A DNA stretch of 64,000 nucleotides from Deltaproteobacteria bacterium (GCA_020848905.1 JADLHG010000069.1:1-64000), one strand, 5' to 3'; numbered from the stretch's first letter, positions 14,986 to 24,840 are shown. The notes: generated by a model not told the origin, from the sequence alone. Numbers and translations: made by a program.

Positions 14986-16802
14986 CGCCCTCGACCGAAC
15001 GCCCCACGACCGAGCGCCTTTCGACGGAAGCGCGCCTCGACGCCGAGCTCCGCGCGCTCTACGGCGAGGCGCGGGGCCCGGAGCTCCACGCGCGGCTGCG
15101 CTCGCTCATGGCGACCTGGCAACCGCGTCTGCCCGCGGGTGCGCGTCCCGCCGGCCGCCGGCGCTTCAGCTCCGGCGACAGCGTGCTCATCACCTACGCC
15201 GATCAGCTCCGCGCCCCGGGCGAGGCGCCCCTTCGCACGCTGGCCGGCTTCTGCCAGGAGCACCTCTCGGGCCTCGTGAGCGCCGTCCACCTGCTGCCCT
15301 TCTACCCCTCGAGCTCCGACGACGGCTTCTCGGTGATGGACTACCGCGCCGTGGACCCGGCCCACGGTAGCTGGGAGGACGTCGCCGCGCTCGGTCAGCG
15401 CTTCGAGCTCATGTTCGACGCGGTGGTGAACCACGCCTCGGCCCAGGGCAGCTGGTGCCGGGCCTTCCTCGCCGGCGAGCGGCGCTACGCCGACTTCTTC
15501 CGGACCGCGACCGACGACGAAGACCTATCCCAGGTCTTCCGCCCGCGCACGAGCCCGCTGCTCACCACGTTCCCCTCCGCGCGGGGCCCGCTCCGCCTGT
15601 GGACCACCTTCAGCGCCGATCAGGTGGACCTCGACCTCCGCAACCCGGCCGTCCTCGCCGAGATCGTGGACGTGCTCCTCGAGTACGTGGCCCACGGCGC
15701 CTCGCTCCTGCGCCTCGACGCCATCGCCTTCCTCTGGAAGCGCGCCGGGACGACCTGCCTCCACCTCCCCGAGACGCACGGCGTGATCCGGGTCCTGCGG
15801 CTCATCCTCGACGAGGTCGCTCCGCACGTCGCGCTGATCACCGAGACCAACGTGCCCCACCGCGAGAACGTCTCCTACTTCGGCGACGGCCACGGCGAAG
15901 CGCAGCTGGTCTACAACTTCGCGCTGCCGCCGCTCGTGCTCCACACGCTGCGCACCGGCCGCGCCTCCGAGCTTTCCTCCTGGGCCGCGGGGCTCGAGCT
16001 CCCCTCGCGCGAGGTGACCTTCTTCAACTTCCTCGCCTCGCACGACGGCATCGGCGTGACCCCCGTGCGGGACCTTCTCCCGGCGGCCGACGTCGCCGCG
16101 CTCGCCGCGCAGGTGCGGGCTCACGGAGGCGAGGTCTCCGCGCGGAGTCTTCCCGACGGCACCGAGAGCCCCTACGAGCTGAACGCGAGCTTCTGGGACG
16201 CGCTGAACGATCCGCGTGCAAGCGAGCCGCTCGACCGACAGGTCGCCCGCTTCTCCCTCGCGCAGGCCATCCTCCTCGCGCTGCGCGGCGTGCCGGCCCT
16301 CTATTTCCACAGTCTCGTCGGGTCGCGCGGCTGGCCGGAAGGGGTCGCGCGCACGGGACACAAGCGCACCATCAACCGCGAGAAGCTCGAGCGCGGGCCC
16401 CTCGAGCAGGAGCTCTCGGATCCCGCCTCCCGCCGCGCCCAGGTCTTCTCGCGCCTCGCGCGCCTGCTGCGGGCTCGCGCCTCCTCGAGCGCCTTCGATC
16501 CGGTCGGCGAGCAGACGGTGCCGGCGCTCGGGGACGGGGTCTTCGCCCTCCTTCGCCGCGCGGCCGACGGCGGGCCGAGCGCGCTCCTCCTCCACGAGGT
16601 GAGCGGCGCGCCCCACGACGTCCGGCTTCCTGAGTTGCTCGACGCTCTCGGTCTGCCGGCCCGGGGCCCCGCGCCGAGGTGTTTCGACCTGCTCGACGGC
16701 GGTCGCCCCTTGGACCTCGCTCAGCCGCTCGGGCTCTCCCCTTACGACGTCCGCTGGCTCGTCACCGCGCCCCCCCCGCGCAGCGTGGCGACTGACGGCT
16801 AG
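14982..16802 (+). CDS. GH13 subfamily 18 phosphorylase (sucrose/glucosylglycerate phosphorylase-like)
   Basis: About 606 residues of the alpha-amylase fold. The sucrose-phosphorylase branch is shown by VHLLPFYPSSSDDGFSV, FDAVVNHAS, LLRLDAIAFLWK (nucleophile Asp), LITETNVPH (acid/base Glu), FLASHDGIG (third carboxylate) and the late HKRTINREK. AAGGAGG lies nine bases before the ATG, which overlaps the transporter stop. The length is somewhat above classical sucrose phosphorylase and closer to glucosylglycerate or related phosphorylases. With the GH63 enzyme it would give two routes, hydrolytic and phosphorolytic, for the imported glycoside. The acceptor specificity cannot be read from sequence. 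Confidence 0.88.
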   Translation: MTPSTERPTTERLSTEARLDAELRALYGEARGPELHARLRSLMATWQPRLPAGARPAGRRRFSSGDSVLITYADQLRAPGEAPLRTLAGFCQEHLSGLVSAVHLLPFYPSSSDDGFSVMDYRAVDPAHGSWEDVAALGQRFELMFDAVVNHASAQGSWCRAFLAGERRYADFFRTATDDEDLSQVFRPRTSPLLTTFPSARGPLRLWTTFSADQVDLDLRNPAVLAEIVDVLLEYVAHGASLLRLDAIAFLWKRAGTTCLHLPETHGVIRVLRLILDEVAPHVALITETNVPHRENVSYFGDGHGEAQLVYNFALPPLVLHTLRTGRASELSSWAAGLELPSREVTFFNFLASHDGIGVTPVRDLLPAADVAALAAQVRAHGGEVSARSLPDGTESPYELNASFWDALNDPRASEPLDRQVARFSLAQAILLALRGVPALYFHSLVGSRGWPEGVARTGHKRTINREKLERGPLEQELSDPASRRAQVFSRLARLLRARASSSAFDPVGEQTVPALGDGVFALLRRAADGGPSALLLHEVSGAPHDVRLPELLDALGLPARGPAPRCFDLLDGGRPLDLAQPLGLSPYDVRWLVTAPPPRSVATDG

Positions 16803-17161
16803 GCTTCCGCCTCGTACCCTTCCTCGCCCTCGTCCGCGCCCGACCCCGCCGCGGGTCCACCCGGCGCGTACCACTCCTCGATGATCGACACGATCTGCCG
16901 CGCCTGCTTCTCGCTGCTGATGTTGAAGCTCGACTGCTTGCGGTACTGGCCGCTCATCTTCTTGAAGCGCACGATCGACACCTTCGGTGCGCGATAGATC
17001 GGGGCCGGCGCCTCCGCCGAGGCCTTCTTGTCCAGCTCCTGATAGAGGAACATCACGGTGGCCCACGCCCCCTTGCTCAGGATCTCCTTCTTCAGCTCTT
17101 TGCGTACGAGCTGCCCTTCGTCCTCGTAATCGAACGTGAGCTCGTCAAGCGTCGCGGCCAT
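16799..17161 (-). CDS. PC4/p15-like putative nucleic-acid-binding protein
   Basis: 120 residues. The N-terminal half is helical and acidic (LDELTFDYEDEGQLVRKEL, then KGAWATVMFLYQELD). The C-terminal half has the strand-strand-helix pattern VSIVRFKKMSGQYRKQSSF followed by NISSEKQARQIVSIIEEW, resembling bacterial PC4/p15 transcriptional-coactivator-like domains that bind single-stranded DNA. The end is acidic. AAGGAG lies upstream of the ATG at 17161; longer upstream reading is low-complexity and was excluded. Its stop overlaps that of the convergent GH13 gene in a CTAG palindrome. The family call is from pattern memory and needs a profile search. Confidence 0.6.
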   Translation of the reverse strand: MAATLDELTFDYEDEGQLVRKELKKEILSKGAWATVMFLYQELDKKASAEAPAPIYRAPKVSIVRFKKMSGQYRKQSSFNISSEKQARQIVSIIEEWYAPGGPAAGSGADEGEEGYEAEA

Positions 17162-17213
17162 GGCTCTCTCTGCTCCTTGGGGAAGAATCGACGATCGAGG
17201 AGGGGCCGCTTCG

Positions 17214-18146
17214 CTACTGGAGCTGAAGCGGCGCACGGTCGCGGACGGCGACCCGGAGCTCTCCCTGCTCCAGGCCCGGCGCGACGAAAAAGGTGCGGCG
17301 CAGGCGAGAGAGCTCGAGCGTGAGCTTCCCGTCTCCATCCGGTGCGAGGCTGGACATCAGCGCGGCGGGGACGTCGAACGCACCGTCGTCGCGCACGCGG
17401 CAGCGGAGGGCCTGGTCCTTACGCCCGCGGCTGAAACGCAGCTCGATGTAGGTCACGTCGCTCTGGCTCGCGGCCTCGGCGGCTTGCCACCTCAGCGGCA
17501 ACTCTGCCGTGCGACTGACCAGCGTCGTCGCCGTTGGGGCGACGCTTCCAACGCGGGTCAGCTTGGGGAGGGTGGGGCTCGGGGCGTGAACCGTGAAAGC
17601 GCCCACCGCTTCGCCGCCGCCGGCGGAGGCCTTCACGCCGCCCGCCTCGGGGACGCGCATCGCCTGGGCTTCGCCGTACGCCACGCCGGAGATGAAGGGG
17701 AGCAGGCCCGGATAGTGTCGCGGCACGAGCAGGACCGTGCCGGCCTGGGTCTGCACGCGCAGGTCGCCGGCCTCGAGCAGCTCCACGTTCCCCGGCTCCT
17801 CGCTGCGGACCATCCCGTCGGCCTTCAGGTCCACCGTCAGGTCGTAGACGCGACAGGCGTCCAGGCCGGGCAGGTCGCGCCCCGGCTCGAGCGGCAGGGC
17901 CAGGAGTCGCGAGACCTGCTCCCGATCGAACGCTCCGTAGCGGACGAACTGCGCCGTCGTGGTCAGGACGAGATCGTCTCCCGAGTCGCCCCAGTCGTGC
18001 CCGTACGCCACCGAGAGCAGGCCGAAGCTCCGCTCGGTGCCGGAGGTGGCGTCCTCGTCGGGGAGCTGCGTGCCGCTGCAGCCCAACCACCCGGGCAGGA
18101 CCAGGAGCGCCAGGCTCAGACCGACGAACCGCATCGGGTGTGTCAT
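17214..18146 (-). CDS. Putative lipoprotein of unknown function
   Basis: About 310 residues. The start MTHPMRF leads into a signal with a hydrophobic core (VGLSLALLVLPGWL) and lipobox WLGC. The mature protein is mostly beta strand, without enzyme motifs or repeats that I recognise. ATG 18146 has a GGAG sequence upstream; 18134 is a second option. It precedes the PC4-like gene by 52 bases on the same strand. The divergent regulator gene and a minus-strand promoter at 18242-18270 lie upstream. Confidence 0.75.
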   Translation of the reverse strand: MTHPMRFVGLSLALLVLPGWLGCSGTQLPDEDATSGTERSFGLLSVAYGHDWGDSGDDLVLTTTAQFVRYGAFDREQVSRLLALPLEPGRDLPGLDACRVYDLTVDLKADGMVRSEEPGNVELLEAGDLRVQTQAGTVLLVPRHYPGLLPFISGVAYGEAQAMRVPEAGGVKASAGGGEAVGAFTVHAPSPTLPKLTRVGSVAPTATTLVSRTAELPLRWQAAEAASQSDVTYIELRFSRGRKDQALRCRVRDDGAFDVPAALMSSLAPDGDGKLTLELSRLRRTFFVAPGLEQGELRVAVRDRAPLQLQ

Positions 18147-18241
18147 CCGCTTGTTCTCCAGCCCTTGGAAGATCTCGTAAGGCCTAGCCAAAATTACGCC
18201 CGTCCGCCCTCTGCCTTCCCCTGAGCGCACACGTCGCCCCC

Positions 18242-18270
18242 ATTCTATAGGAAGGCATCGGCCTGATCAA
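18242..18270 (-). promoter_or_regulatory. Sigma70-like promoter for the lipoprotein
   Basis: Read on the minus strand, TTGATC (18270-18265) and TAGAAT (18247-18242) are separated by 17 bases. The start of transcription would be near 18235, giving a leader of about 90 bases. Confidence 0.45.
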
Positions 18271-18377
18271 ACGAGGTCCGCCCCGTTTCGCCCTGCCGTG
18301 AAAAGAACCCGGCGCGCAACCCCTGGATTCCCCAACTGCATAGCGATCCCGGGCCTGGATGTCAACGGGTTGGCGGG

Positions 18378-18406
18378 TTGCGCGATTGTGGTCCGTGAGC
18401 TATAAG
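18378..18406 (+). promoter_or_regulatory. Sigma70-like promoter for the regulator-gatCAB operon
   Basis: TTGCGC and TATAAG are separated by 17 bases, placing transcription start near 18413, about 58 bases before the GntR-family gene. Two dyads at 18425-18452 would lie just inside the transcript. Confidence 0.45.
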
Positions 18407-18424
18407 GCGCACAACTCCGGGAAT

Positions 18425-18452
18425 GGCGCACTGCGCCGTTCCGTATTAACGG
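18425..18452. promoter_or_regulatory. Two adjacent dyads, candidate operator
   Basis: GGCGCA-c-TGCGCC (18425-18437) is followed by CCGT-ATTA-ACGG (18441-18452). The centres are about 15 bases apart, and both lie between the predicted promoter and the start of the FadR-type regulator. This is a plausible site for autoregulation, though neither dyad matches the FadR TGGTnnnACCA pattern. Confidence 0.35.
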
Positions 18453-18470
18453 TGTCGAGAGAGGGCTGCC

Positions 18471-19220
18471 GTGGCGACTATGGAAAAAATACAATCACGT
18501 CAGAAGGTCGCAGAAGAAGTTGCAGATCACCTTCGGGACTCGATCCTGAAGGGACAGTACCAGGCGGGGGACAAGCTCCCGCCGGAGCGGGCCCTGGCCC
18601 AGCAGCTCGGCGTGAACCGGGCGTCGCTGCGCGAGGCGCTCAAGTCGCTCGAACACGGGGGACTGGTTCGCATTCGCCAGGGAGACGGGACGCGCGTTCT
18701 GGACTTCTTGCACACCGCGGGCCTCGATCTCCTGACCTACCTCGCGCCTCTGCCCTCCGGCGGGGTCAAGGTAGTGAAGGATATCCTCGAGTTCAGGCAG
18801 ATCTTAGGGCGCGAGCTGGCCCGTCTGGCGGCCGAACGGGCGACCGAGGATCAGCTGGAGAGCCTTCGCGCCATCGCCGCGCGGCGGCCGACGGACCCGG
18901 TCGGCGTGCTCCACCAGGACATCGACTTCTACTGCGAGCTGAGCCGCGTGGGGGGCAACCTGGTCTTCACGCTGCTCCTGAACTCCGTGCGCGCGCTCGT
19001 GAACCAGTTCAGCGGTCTGCTCACGGACGTGAACGCCGCTCCCGAGCAGATCTGGCGCCACCAGGAACAGATCGTCGCCGCGGTGGCGAAGGGCGACGGC
19101 CAGGGGGCCTGGTCGGCTGCGGACCAGCAGCTCCAGCGTGGCAAGGAGCACCTGCTCGCCAAGTGGGGACCTGTCCCCGAGGTGCGGGTCGCGATGCCGC
19201 CTCACGAGACGGCTGGATGA
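18471..19220 (+). CDS. FadR-subfamily GntR transcriptional regulator
   Basis: 249 residues. The winged-helix domain (about 8-75) shows DKLPPERALAQQLGVNR, SLREALKSLEHGGLV and IRQGDGTRV, typical of GntR regulators. The C-terminal FCD domain (about 95-225) is all-helical. In FCD proteins a DxxFH motif supplies a metal or ligand contact; here it reads DIDFYCEL, so the His is Tyr, while RHQEQI retains the later His. The start is GTG 18471 behind GAGAGGG; ATG 18480 is possible. The stop overlaps gatC (ATGA), so the regulator is made together with the amidotransferase subunits. The effector is unknown. Confidence 0.88.
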   Translation: MATMEKIQSRQKVAEEVADHLRDSILKGQYQAGDKLPPERALAQQLGVNRASLREALKSLEHGGLVRIRQGDGTRVLDFLHTAGLDLLTYLAPLPSGGVKVVKDILEFRQILGRELARLAAERATEDQLESLRAIAARRPTDPVGVLHQDIDFYCELSRVGGNLVFTLLLNSVRALVNQFSGLLTDVNAAPEQIWRHQEQIVAAVAKGDGQGAWSAADQQLQRGKEHLLAKWGPVPEVRVAMPPHETAG

Positions 19221-19504
19221 GCCTCTCCCCCGAGCAGGTGCGGAAGGTCGCGGCACTCGCGCGGCTCGCCCTGACCGAGGAGGAGCTCGCGACGTTCACC
19301 GGCCAGCTGGGTTCGCTCCTCGACTACTTCCGAGAGCTCGACGAGCTGGAGGTGTCGGGGGTGCAGCCGACGTCCCATGTCGTGCCGCTCCTCTGTCCCG
19401 AGCGCGAGGATGCCGTGCGTGAGTCCCTCGCGCGCAGCGCCGTGATGGGCCAAGCGCCCCAGGGCGCGGACGAGTACTTCCTCGTGCCCAAGGTCTTGGA
19501 CTAA
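19217..19504 (+). CDS. gatC: Asp/Glu-tRNA amidotransferase subunit GatC
   Basis: 95 residues, normal for GatC, the small subunit that clamps GatA and GatB. It shows [40 protein letters not shown] and the closing [11 protein letters not shown]. It starts inside the stop codon of the FadR-type regulator (ATGA) and is followed after 79 bases by gatA. GatCAB converts Glu-tRNA(Gln) and/or Asp-tRNA(Asn) to the amide form in organisms lacking the matching synthetase. Confidence 0.93.
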   Translation: MSLSPEQVRKVAALARLALTEEELATFTGQLGSLLDYFRELDELEVSGVQPTSHVVPLLCPEREDAVRESLARSAVMGQAPQGADEYFLVPKVLD

Positions 19505-19583
19505 CCTCTACGGCACGCACGGCGCGGACGGCGTTTGGCCCGCGTCTCGCGCGAACGATCCAGTCCTCGACCGGCGGGTGCCC

Positions 19584-21061
19584 ATGGACATCCTGACGAC
19601 CACGGCTGCCCAGCTCGCGACGCGCGTGAAGGCGGGGGAGGTGAGCGCGCGCGAGGTGACGCAGGCATATCTCGCCCGCATCGACGCGCTCGACCCACAG
19701 CTCGGCACGTTTCTCACGGTGGACCGCGAGGGAGCGCTCGCCGCGGCCAACGCCGTGGACCGCGCGCTCGCCGACGGCCGGGATCCCGGGCCGCTCGCGG
19801 GCGTCCCCGTGGCGCTGAAGGACATCTTCGTGACCGCGGGGGTCCGCACCACCTGCGGGTCCCGGATCCTCGAGCGCTGGCTTCCTCCCTTCGATGGCAC
19901 CCCCACGGCCCGTCTCAAGGCTGCCGGCGCGGTGCTCCTCGGCAAGCTGAACATGGACGAGTTCGCCATGGGCAGCTCGAACGAGAATTCGGCCTTCGGG
20001 GCGGTGAAGAACCCCTGGGACCTGGCGCGCGTGCCCGGCGGCTCCTCCGGCGGGTCGGCCGCGGCCGTCGCAGCGCGCCTCTGCGCCGCCGCCCTCGGCA
20101 CCGACACGGGGGGCTCGATCCGTCAGCCCGCGGCGCACTGCGGAGTGGTGGGGATCAAGCCGACCTACGGGCGCGTCAGCCGCTACGGCGTGATCGCCTT
20201 CGCCTCCAGCCTCGATCAGGTGGGCCCGCTCGCCACCAACGTCGAGGACGCGGCGCTCTTGCTCGAGGCGATCGCGGGGGTCGATCCCCTGGATGCCACG
20301 AGCGTCCCGGCGCCGGTCGGGGCCTACCGCGCCGCCTGCCGCCGCGAGCTTCGCGGCCTGCGCATCGGGGTGCCGAAGGAGTATTTCATCGACGGGCTCG
20401 ACCCCGAGGTGGAGCGCGCGGTGAAGGCCGCGCTCGCCACGCTCGAAGCCCAGGGGGCGCACGTGGTCGAGGTGACGCTGCCGCACACGCGCTACGCCAT
20501 CGCGACCTACTACCTGATCTGCACCGCCGAGGCCTCCTCGAACCTCGCGCGCTACGACGGTGTGCGCTACGGTCTCCGTGCCGCGGACCCCGAGAGCTTG
20601 GTCGACCTCTACGAGCGCACGCGGCAGCAGGGCTTCGGCCCCGAGGTCAAGCGCCGCATCATGCTCGGGACCTTCGCCCTCTCCGCCGGCTACTACGAGG
20701 CCTACTACGCCAAGGCCCAGAAGGTGCGCACCCTCATCCGCGGGGACTTCGCCGCGGCCTTCGAACGCTGCGACGTGATCGCGACCCCCACCTCGCCCGT
20801 CCCCGCCTTCCGGCTGGGCGAGCGGGTGAGCGATCCCCTGCAGATGTACCTGGCCGACATCTTCACCATCTCGTGCAACCTGGCGGGGCTCCCCGGGCTC
20901 TCGCTCGGTTGCGGCTTCACCCGCGAGAACCTGCCCATCGGGCTCCAGCTCCTCGGGCCGGCGCTGGGCGAGGAGGCCGTCTTCACCGTCGCTGCGGCCT
21001 ACGAGCGGGCCACCGACTGGCACACGCGCGTGCCCCCCATCGCCGTCGCCGAGGTGCCGTG

Positions 21062-21062
<1 letters not shown>
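19584..21062 (+). CDS. gatA: Asp/Glu-tRNA amidotransferase subunit GatA
   Basis: 492 residues of the amidase-signature family. VPVALKDIF carries the catalytic Lys; [14 protein letters not shown] and [10 protein letters not shown] carry the cis-Ser and nucleophile Ser of the Ser-cisSer-Lys triad; [18 protein letters not shown] and the C-terminal [11 protein letters not shown] stretch are also conserved. GatA releases ammonia from glutamine for use by GatB. ATG 19584 was chosen over GTG 19578. The stop overlaps the gatB start by one base (TGATG). Confidence 0.96.
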
Positions 21063-22495
<1,433 letters not shown>

Positions 22496-22575
22496 CTCGC
22501 GTTCGGCCGGGGGGCTACTGCGGCGTAGGTCCGCGCCTGCGCGCCGGCCTCGCCCGCTACCAAGGAGAGCTAGAC

Positions 22576-23649
22576 ATGCCGACGGCGATTCATCGCGCGC
22601 TCTGGGACGAGGTACAGAGCCCCCTCTTCTGGGATGACGGGCGCGTCGTGCTGCTCGATCAGCGGCGCCTGCCGCTCGAGGAGGTCTGGCTCGCCTATGA
22701 CGACGCGGACGGGGTCGCGGGCGCCATCCGGGAGATGGTCGTCCGCGGCGCGCCCGCCATCGGCTGCGCGGCGGCGATGGGACTCGCAGCGTCCGCACGC
22801 TCGGCGCTCCCCGACGACGTAGGTCGCTTCCGCGCAGGGTTTTCCGCCCTCTGCGAGCGGATGGCCCGCGCGAGACCCACGGCCGTGAACCTGATGTGGG
22901 CCGTGGCGCGCCAGCAGCGGGTCGCCGAGGCCGCGCTCGCGTCGGGCGGCGTGGCCGAGGCGCGGCACTTGCTCGAGCGCGAGGCGCTGGCCATCACGCG
23001 CGAGGACCTCGAAGCCTGCCGGGTGATGGGACGCCACGGTGCGGAGCTGATTCCCGAGGGTGCCGGCGTACTCACGCACTGCAACGCGGGGGCGCTCGCG
23101 ACGGCGGGCTACGGCACGGCCCTCGGCGTGATTCGCGCGGCGGTCGCGGCGGGCAAGCGCCTGCGGGTGTTCGCCGACGAGACGCGGCCCTACCTGCAAG
23201 GGGCGCGTCTGACCGCGTGGGAGCTGCAGCGCGACGGCATCGACGTCACCCTCATCTGCGACAACATGGCGGCCGACCTGATGCGGCGAGGAGAGATCCA
23301 GTGCTGCGTCGTGGGTGCGGACCGCGTGACGCGCAACGGGGACGTGGCGAACAAGATCGGCACCTACGGGGTGGCCGTGCTGGCCCACCATCACGAGCTC
23401 CCGTTCTACGTGGCTGCTCCGCGCTCGACGATCGACCTCACGCTGACGAGCGGCGAGCAGATCCCGATCGAGGAGCGCCCGGCCGACGAGGTCACGCACG
23501 TGGGGTCGGTTCGCATCGCGCCCGAGCACGTGAAGGTGCGTTACCCCGCCTTCGACGTGACGCCTGCCCGGCTCATCCGGGCTCTCGTCACGGAGGCCGG
23601 CGTGGCGCTCCCCCCCGAGGTCGCGAGCATCCAGGCGTTGTTCGCGTAA
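22576..23649 (+). CDS. mtnA: Methylthioribose-1-phosphate isomerase
   Basis: 357 residues of the eIF2B-like isomerase family. Key stretches are [33 protein letters not shown] (catalytic Cys) and [18 protein letters not shown] (catalytic Asp). AAGGAG lies eight bases before the ATG. The enzyme converts 5-methylthioribose 1-phosphate to the ribulose form in methionine salvage. No other mtn gene is nearby, so it is a lone salvage gene placed between gatB and the rplU operon. Two inverted repeats follow its stop. Confidence 0.95.
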   Translation: MPTAIHRALWDEVQSPLFWDDGRVVLLDQRRLPLEEVWLAYDDADGVAGAIREMVVRGAPAIGCAAAMGLAASARSALPDDVGRFRAGFSALCERMARARPTAVNLMWAVARQQRVAEAALASGGVAEARHLLEREALAITREDLEACRVMGRHGAELIPEGAGVLTHCNAGALATAGYGTALGVIRAAVAAGKRLRVFADETRPYLQGARLTAWELQRDGIDVTLICDNMAADLMRRGEIQCCVVGADRVTRNGDVANKIGTYGVAVLAHHHELPFYVAAPRSTIDLTLTSGEQIPIEERPADEVTHVGSVRIAPEHVKVRYPAFDVTPARLIRALVTEAGVALPPEVASIQALFA

Positions 23650-23680
23650 GGGCCGGGCCCTATGACCTGGGGTCGAAGGG

Positions 23681-23765
23681 GTGGGGCAAGAAATCGAAGG
23701 GGGCGCTGGGAAGGTCCGGGTTCAAGCCCTCCGGACTCCCGCGCCCCCTTTCTTGCCCCCGCCAC
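23681..23765. repeat. Long imperfect inverted repeat after mtnA
   Basis: Left-arm blocks GGGGCAAGAAA, GGGGGCGC and GTCCGG are mirrored on the right by CCGGAC, GCGCCCCC and TTTCTTGCCCC, with small bulges and a loop near 23720-23730. The predicted RNA would form a long GC-rich stem. It starts about 30 bases after the mtnA stop, so a role in transcript ending or stability is likely. Confidence 0.6.
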
Positions 23766-23792
23766 ACCGCCAGGGCCCCCGTTCGGTGTGGC
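23761..23792. terminator. Second hairpin after mtnA
   Basis: GCCACACCG (23761-23769) and CGGTGTGGC (23784-23792) are a perfect nine-base inverted repeat with a 14-base loop. The left arm shares five bases with the end of the preceding inverted repeat, so the two structures may compete. There is no strong T run after it, so an intrinsic terminator is only possible. Confidence 0.45.
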
Positions 23793-23879
23793 CCCCTTCC
23801 CCACGAAGCACTTCCGCCCGACCTGATCTGACCGTGAGGAGTCCGGGGCGTTCCGGCTTCGAGAACTAACGTACTCCTG

Positions 23880-23960
23880 GCCGCCCGGCGCGTCAATGAA
23901 AAACGATTTGCATGATTTAAATGTTTATTTGCATATCTGTCTATATTTATAGGCCATATT
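23880..23960. other. AT-rich island with phased octamer repeats
   Basis: In a strongly GC-rich setting this stretch is mostly A/T. ATTTGCAT occurs at 23906-23913 and 23927-23934, 21 bases apart, and flanks the palindrome ATTTAAAT at 23915-23922. A further run CTATATTTATAGG follows. No protein is credible on either strand. It could be a protein-binding or bent-DNA region upstream of the ribosomal protein operon. The rest of the 23650-24215 gap holds the two hairpins, the rplU promoter and its leader. Confidence 0.5.
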
Positions 23961-24080
23961 CTTGCGTTGTCCTTTAACGCAGGGCAGCCGACAAGGTAAC
24001 TTTGGCGGGGGTCTCTGCCGAAGCTGCCCGGTTTCGGGGGCCGCGGCCGCCCGCAAGCCTGCACGGCCGGCAGGGAGCTC

Positions 24081-24108
24081 TTGACACGGGGGCGCTGCCG
24101 AGTAGACT
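24081..24108 (+). promoter_or_regulatory. Sigma70-type promoter of rplU-rpmA
   Basis: A perfect TTGACA (24081-24086) is followed after 16 bases by TAGACT (24103-24108). Transcription would start near 24115, leaving a leader of about 100 bases before rplU. Confidence 0.7.
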
Positions 24109-24178
24109 GCCGCGTCGGCTCGCTCCTCAAGGGATCCTGGTGGGCGGCCGCACGACCGATGGACCCCGTGGTGTGAAG

Positions 24179-24196
24179 CGAGGCCACACGGCCTCG
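24179..24196 (+). promoter_or_regulatory. Leader hairpin before rplU
   Basis: CGAGGCC and GGCCTCG form a perfect seven-base stem closing a four-base loop, ending about 19 bases before the rplU ATG and next to the AAGG/AAGGA ribosome binding region. Its place fits an autoregulatory ribosomal-protein leader, but no known leader family was recognised. Confidence 0.4.
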
Positions 24197-24215
24197 AAGG
24201 CAAGGACAAGCTGCG

Positions 24216-24533
24216 ATGTACGCTGTGGTGAAGACAGGCGGCAAGCAGTACCGCGTGACCGAGGGCGACACCCTCAAGGTCGAAAAGCTCCCGGGAGAGC
24301 CCGGCCAGCCCGTGGTGCTCGATCAAGTGCTGCTCCTCGTGAACGGGGAGCAGATGTCCCTCGGCCGGCCGCTCGTGGCGGGGGCGCAGGTGACCGCGGA
24401 GATCCTCGAGCAGGATCGCCACCGCAAGGTCATCATTTACAAGTACCGTCGGCGGAAGCGGTATCGGCGAAAGAATGGGCATCGGCAGCCCTACACCGCG
24501 CTGCGGATCACCGGCATTCAAGGATCCGTCTGA
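24216..24533 (+). CDS. rplU: 50S ribosomal protein L21
   Basis: 105 residues, standard length. MYAVVKTGGKQYRVTEGD at the start and HRKVIIYKYRRRKRYRRKNG followed by HRQPYTALRI at the end are diagnostic. L21 binds 23S rRNA in the large subunit. It is first in the canonical rplU-rpmA-obgE order, 31 bases before rpmA, and is preceded by a strong promoter. Confidence 0.97.
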   Translation: MYAVVKTGGKQYRVTEGDTLKVEKLPGEPGQPVVLDQVLLLVNGEQMSLGRPLVAGAQVTAEILEQDRHRKVIIYKYRRRKRYRRKNGHRQPYTALRITGIQGSV

Positions 24534-24564
24534 GTCGGAGCCCCGCTGAGAGTAGAGGCCACAG

Positions 24565-24840
24565 ATGGCACATAAAAAAGGTCAGGGTAGCTCTCGCAAC
24601 GGACGCGACTCGCAATCGCAGCGGCGCGGGATCAAGCGCTTCGGCGGAGAACAGGTGCGCGCCGGCAACATCCTCGTTCGTCAGGTGGGCACGGTCGTGC
24701 ACGCCGGTCGCAACGTGGGGGTGGGCAAGGACTTCACGCTCTTCGCGCTCATCGACGGCGTCGTGAAATACGACCGCACCGTGGGTCATCGCAGCCGCGT
24801 GTCCGTGCTGCCCGGCGCGGAGCAGCCCGCGCAGTCGTAG
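24565..24840 (+). CDS. rpmA: 50S ribosomal protein L27
   Basis: 91 residues. The N-terminus [20 protein letters not shown] places the conserved basic tail directly after Met, without the cleaved extension seen in Firmicutes. LGVK is replaced by GIKRFGGE, followed by the conserved GNILVRQ(R)GT-type stretch. L27 reaches into the peptidyl transferase centre. It is second in the rplU-rpmA-obgE set. Confidence 0.97.
   Translation: MAHKKGQGSSRNGRDSQSQRRGIKRFGGEQVRAGNILVRQVGTVVHAGRNVGVGKDFTLFALIDGVVKYDRTVGHRSRVSVLPGAEQPAQS

Noticed and set aside
23711-23740. tRNA-like T-loop sequence GGTTCAAGCCC
   Set aside because: It lies in the loop of a long inverted repeat; no acceptor, D or anticodon arms can be drawn around it.
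23880-23960. Replication origin in the AT-rich island
   Set aside because: No DnaA-box cluster (TTATCCACA-like) is present and no dnaA, dnaN or gyrB lies nearby.
23660-24277. 205-codon minus-strand frame across the mtnA-rplU gap
   Set aside because: It crosses two hairpins, the AT-rich island, the rplU promoter and the rplU start; no family motif or ribosome binding site was seen. A transposase remnant was considered but no such motif is present.
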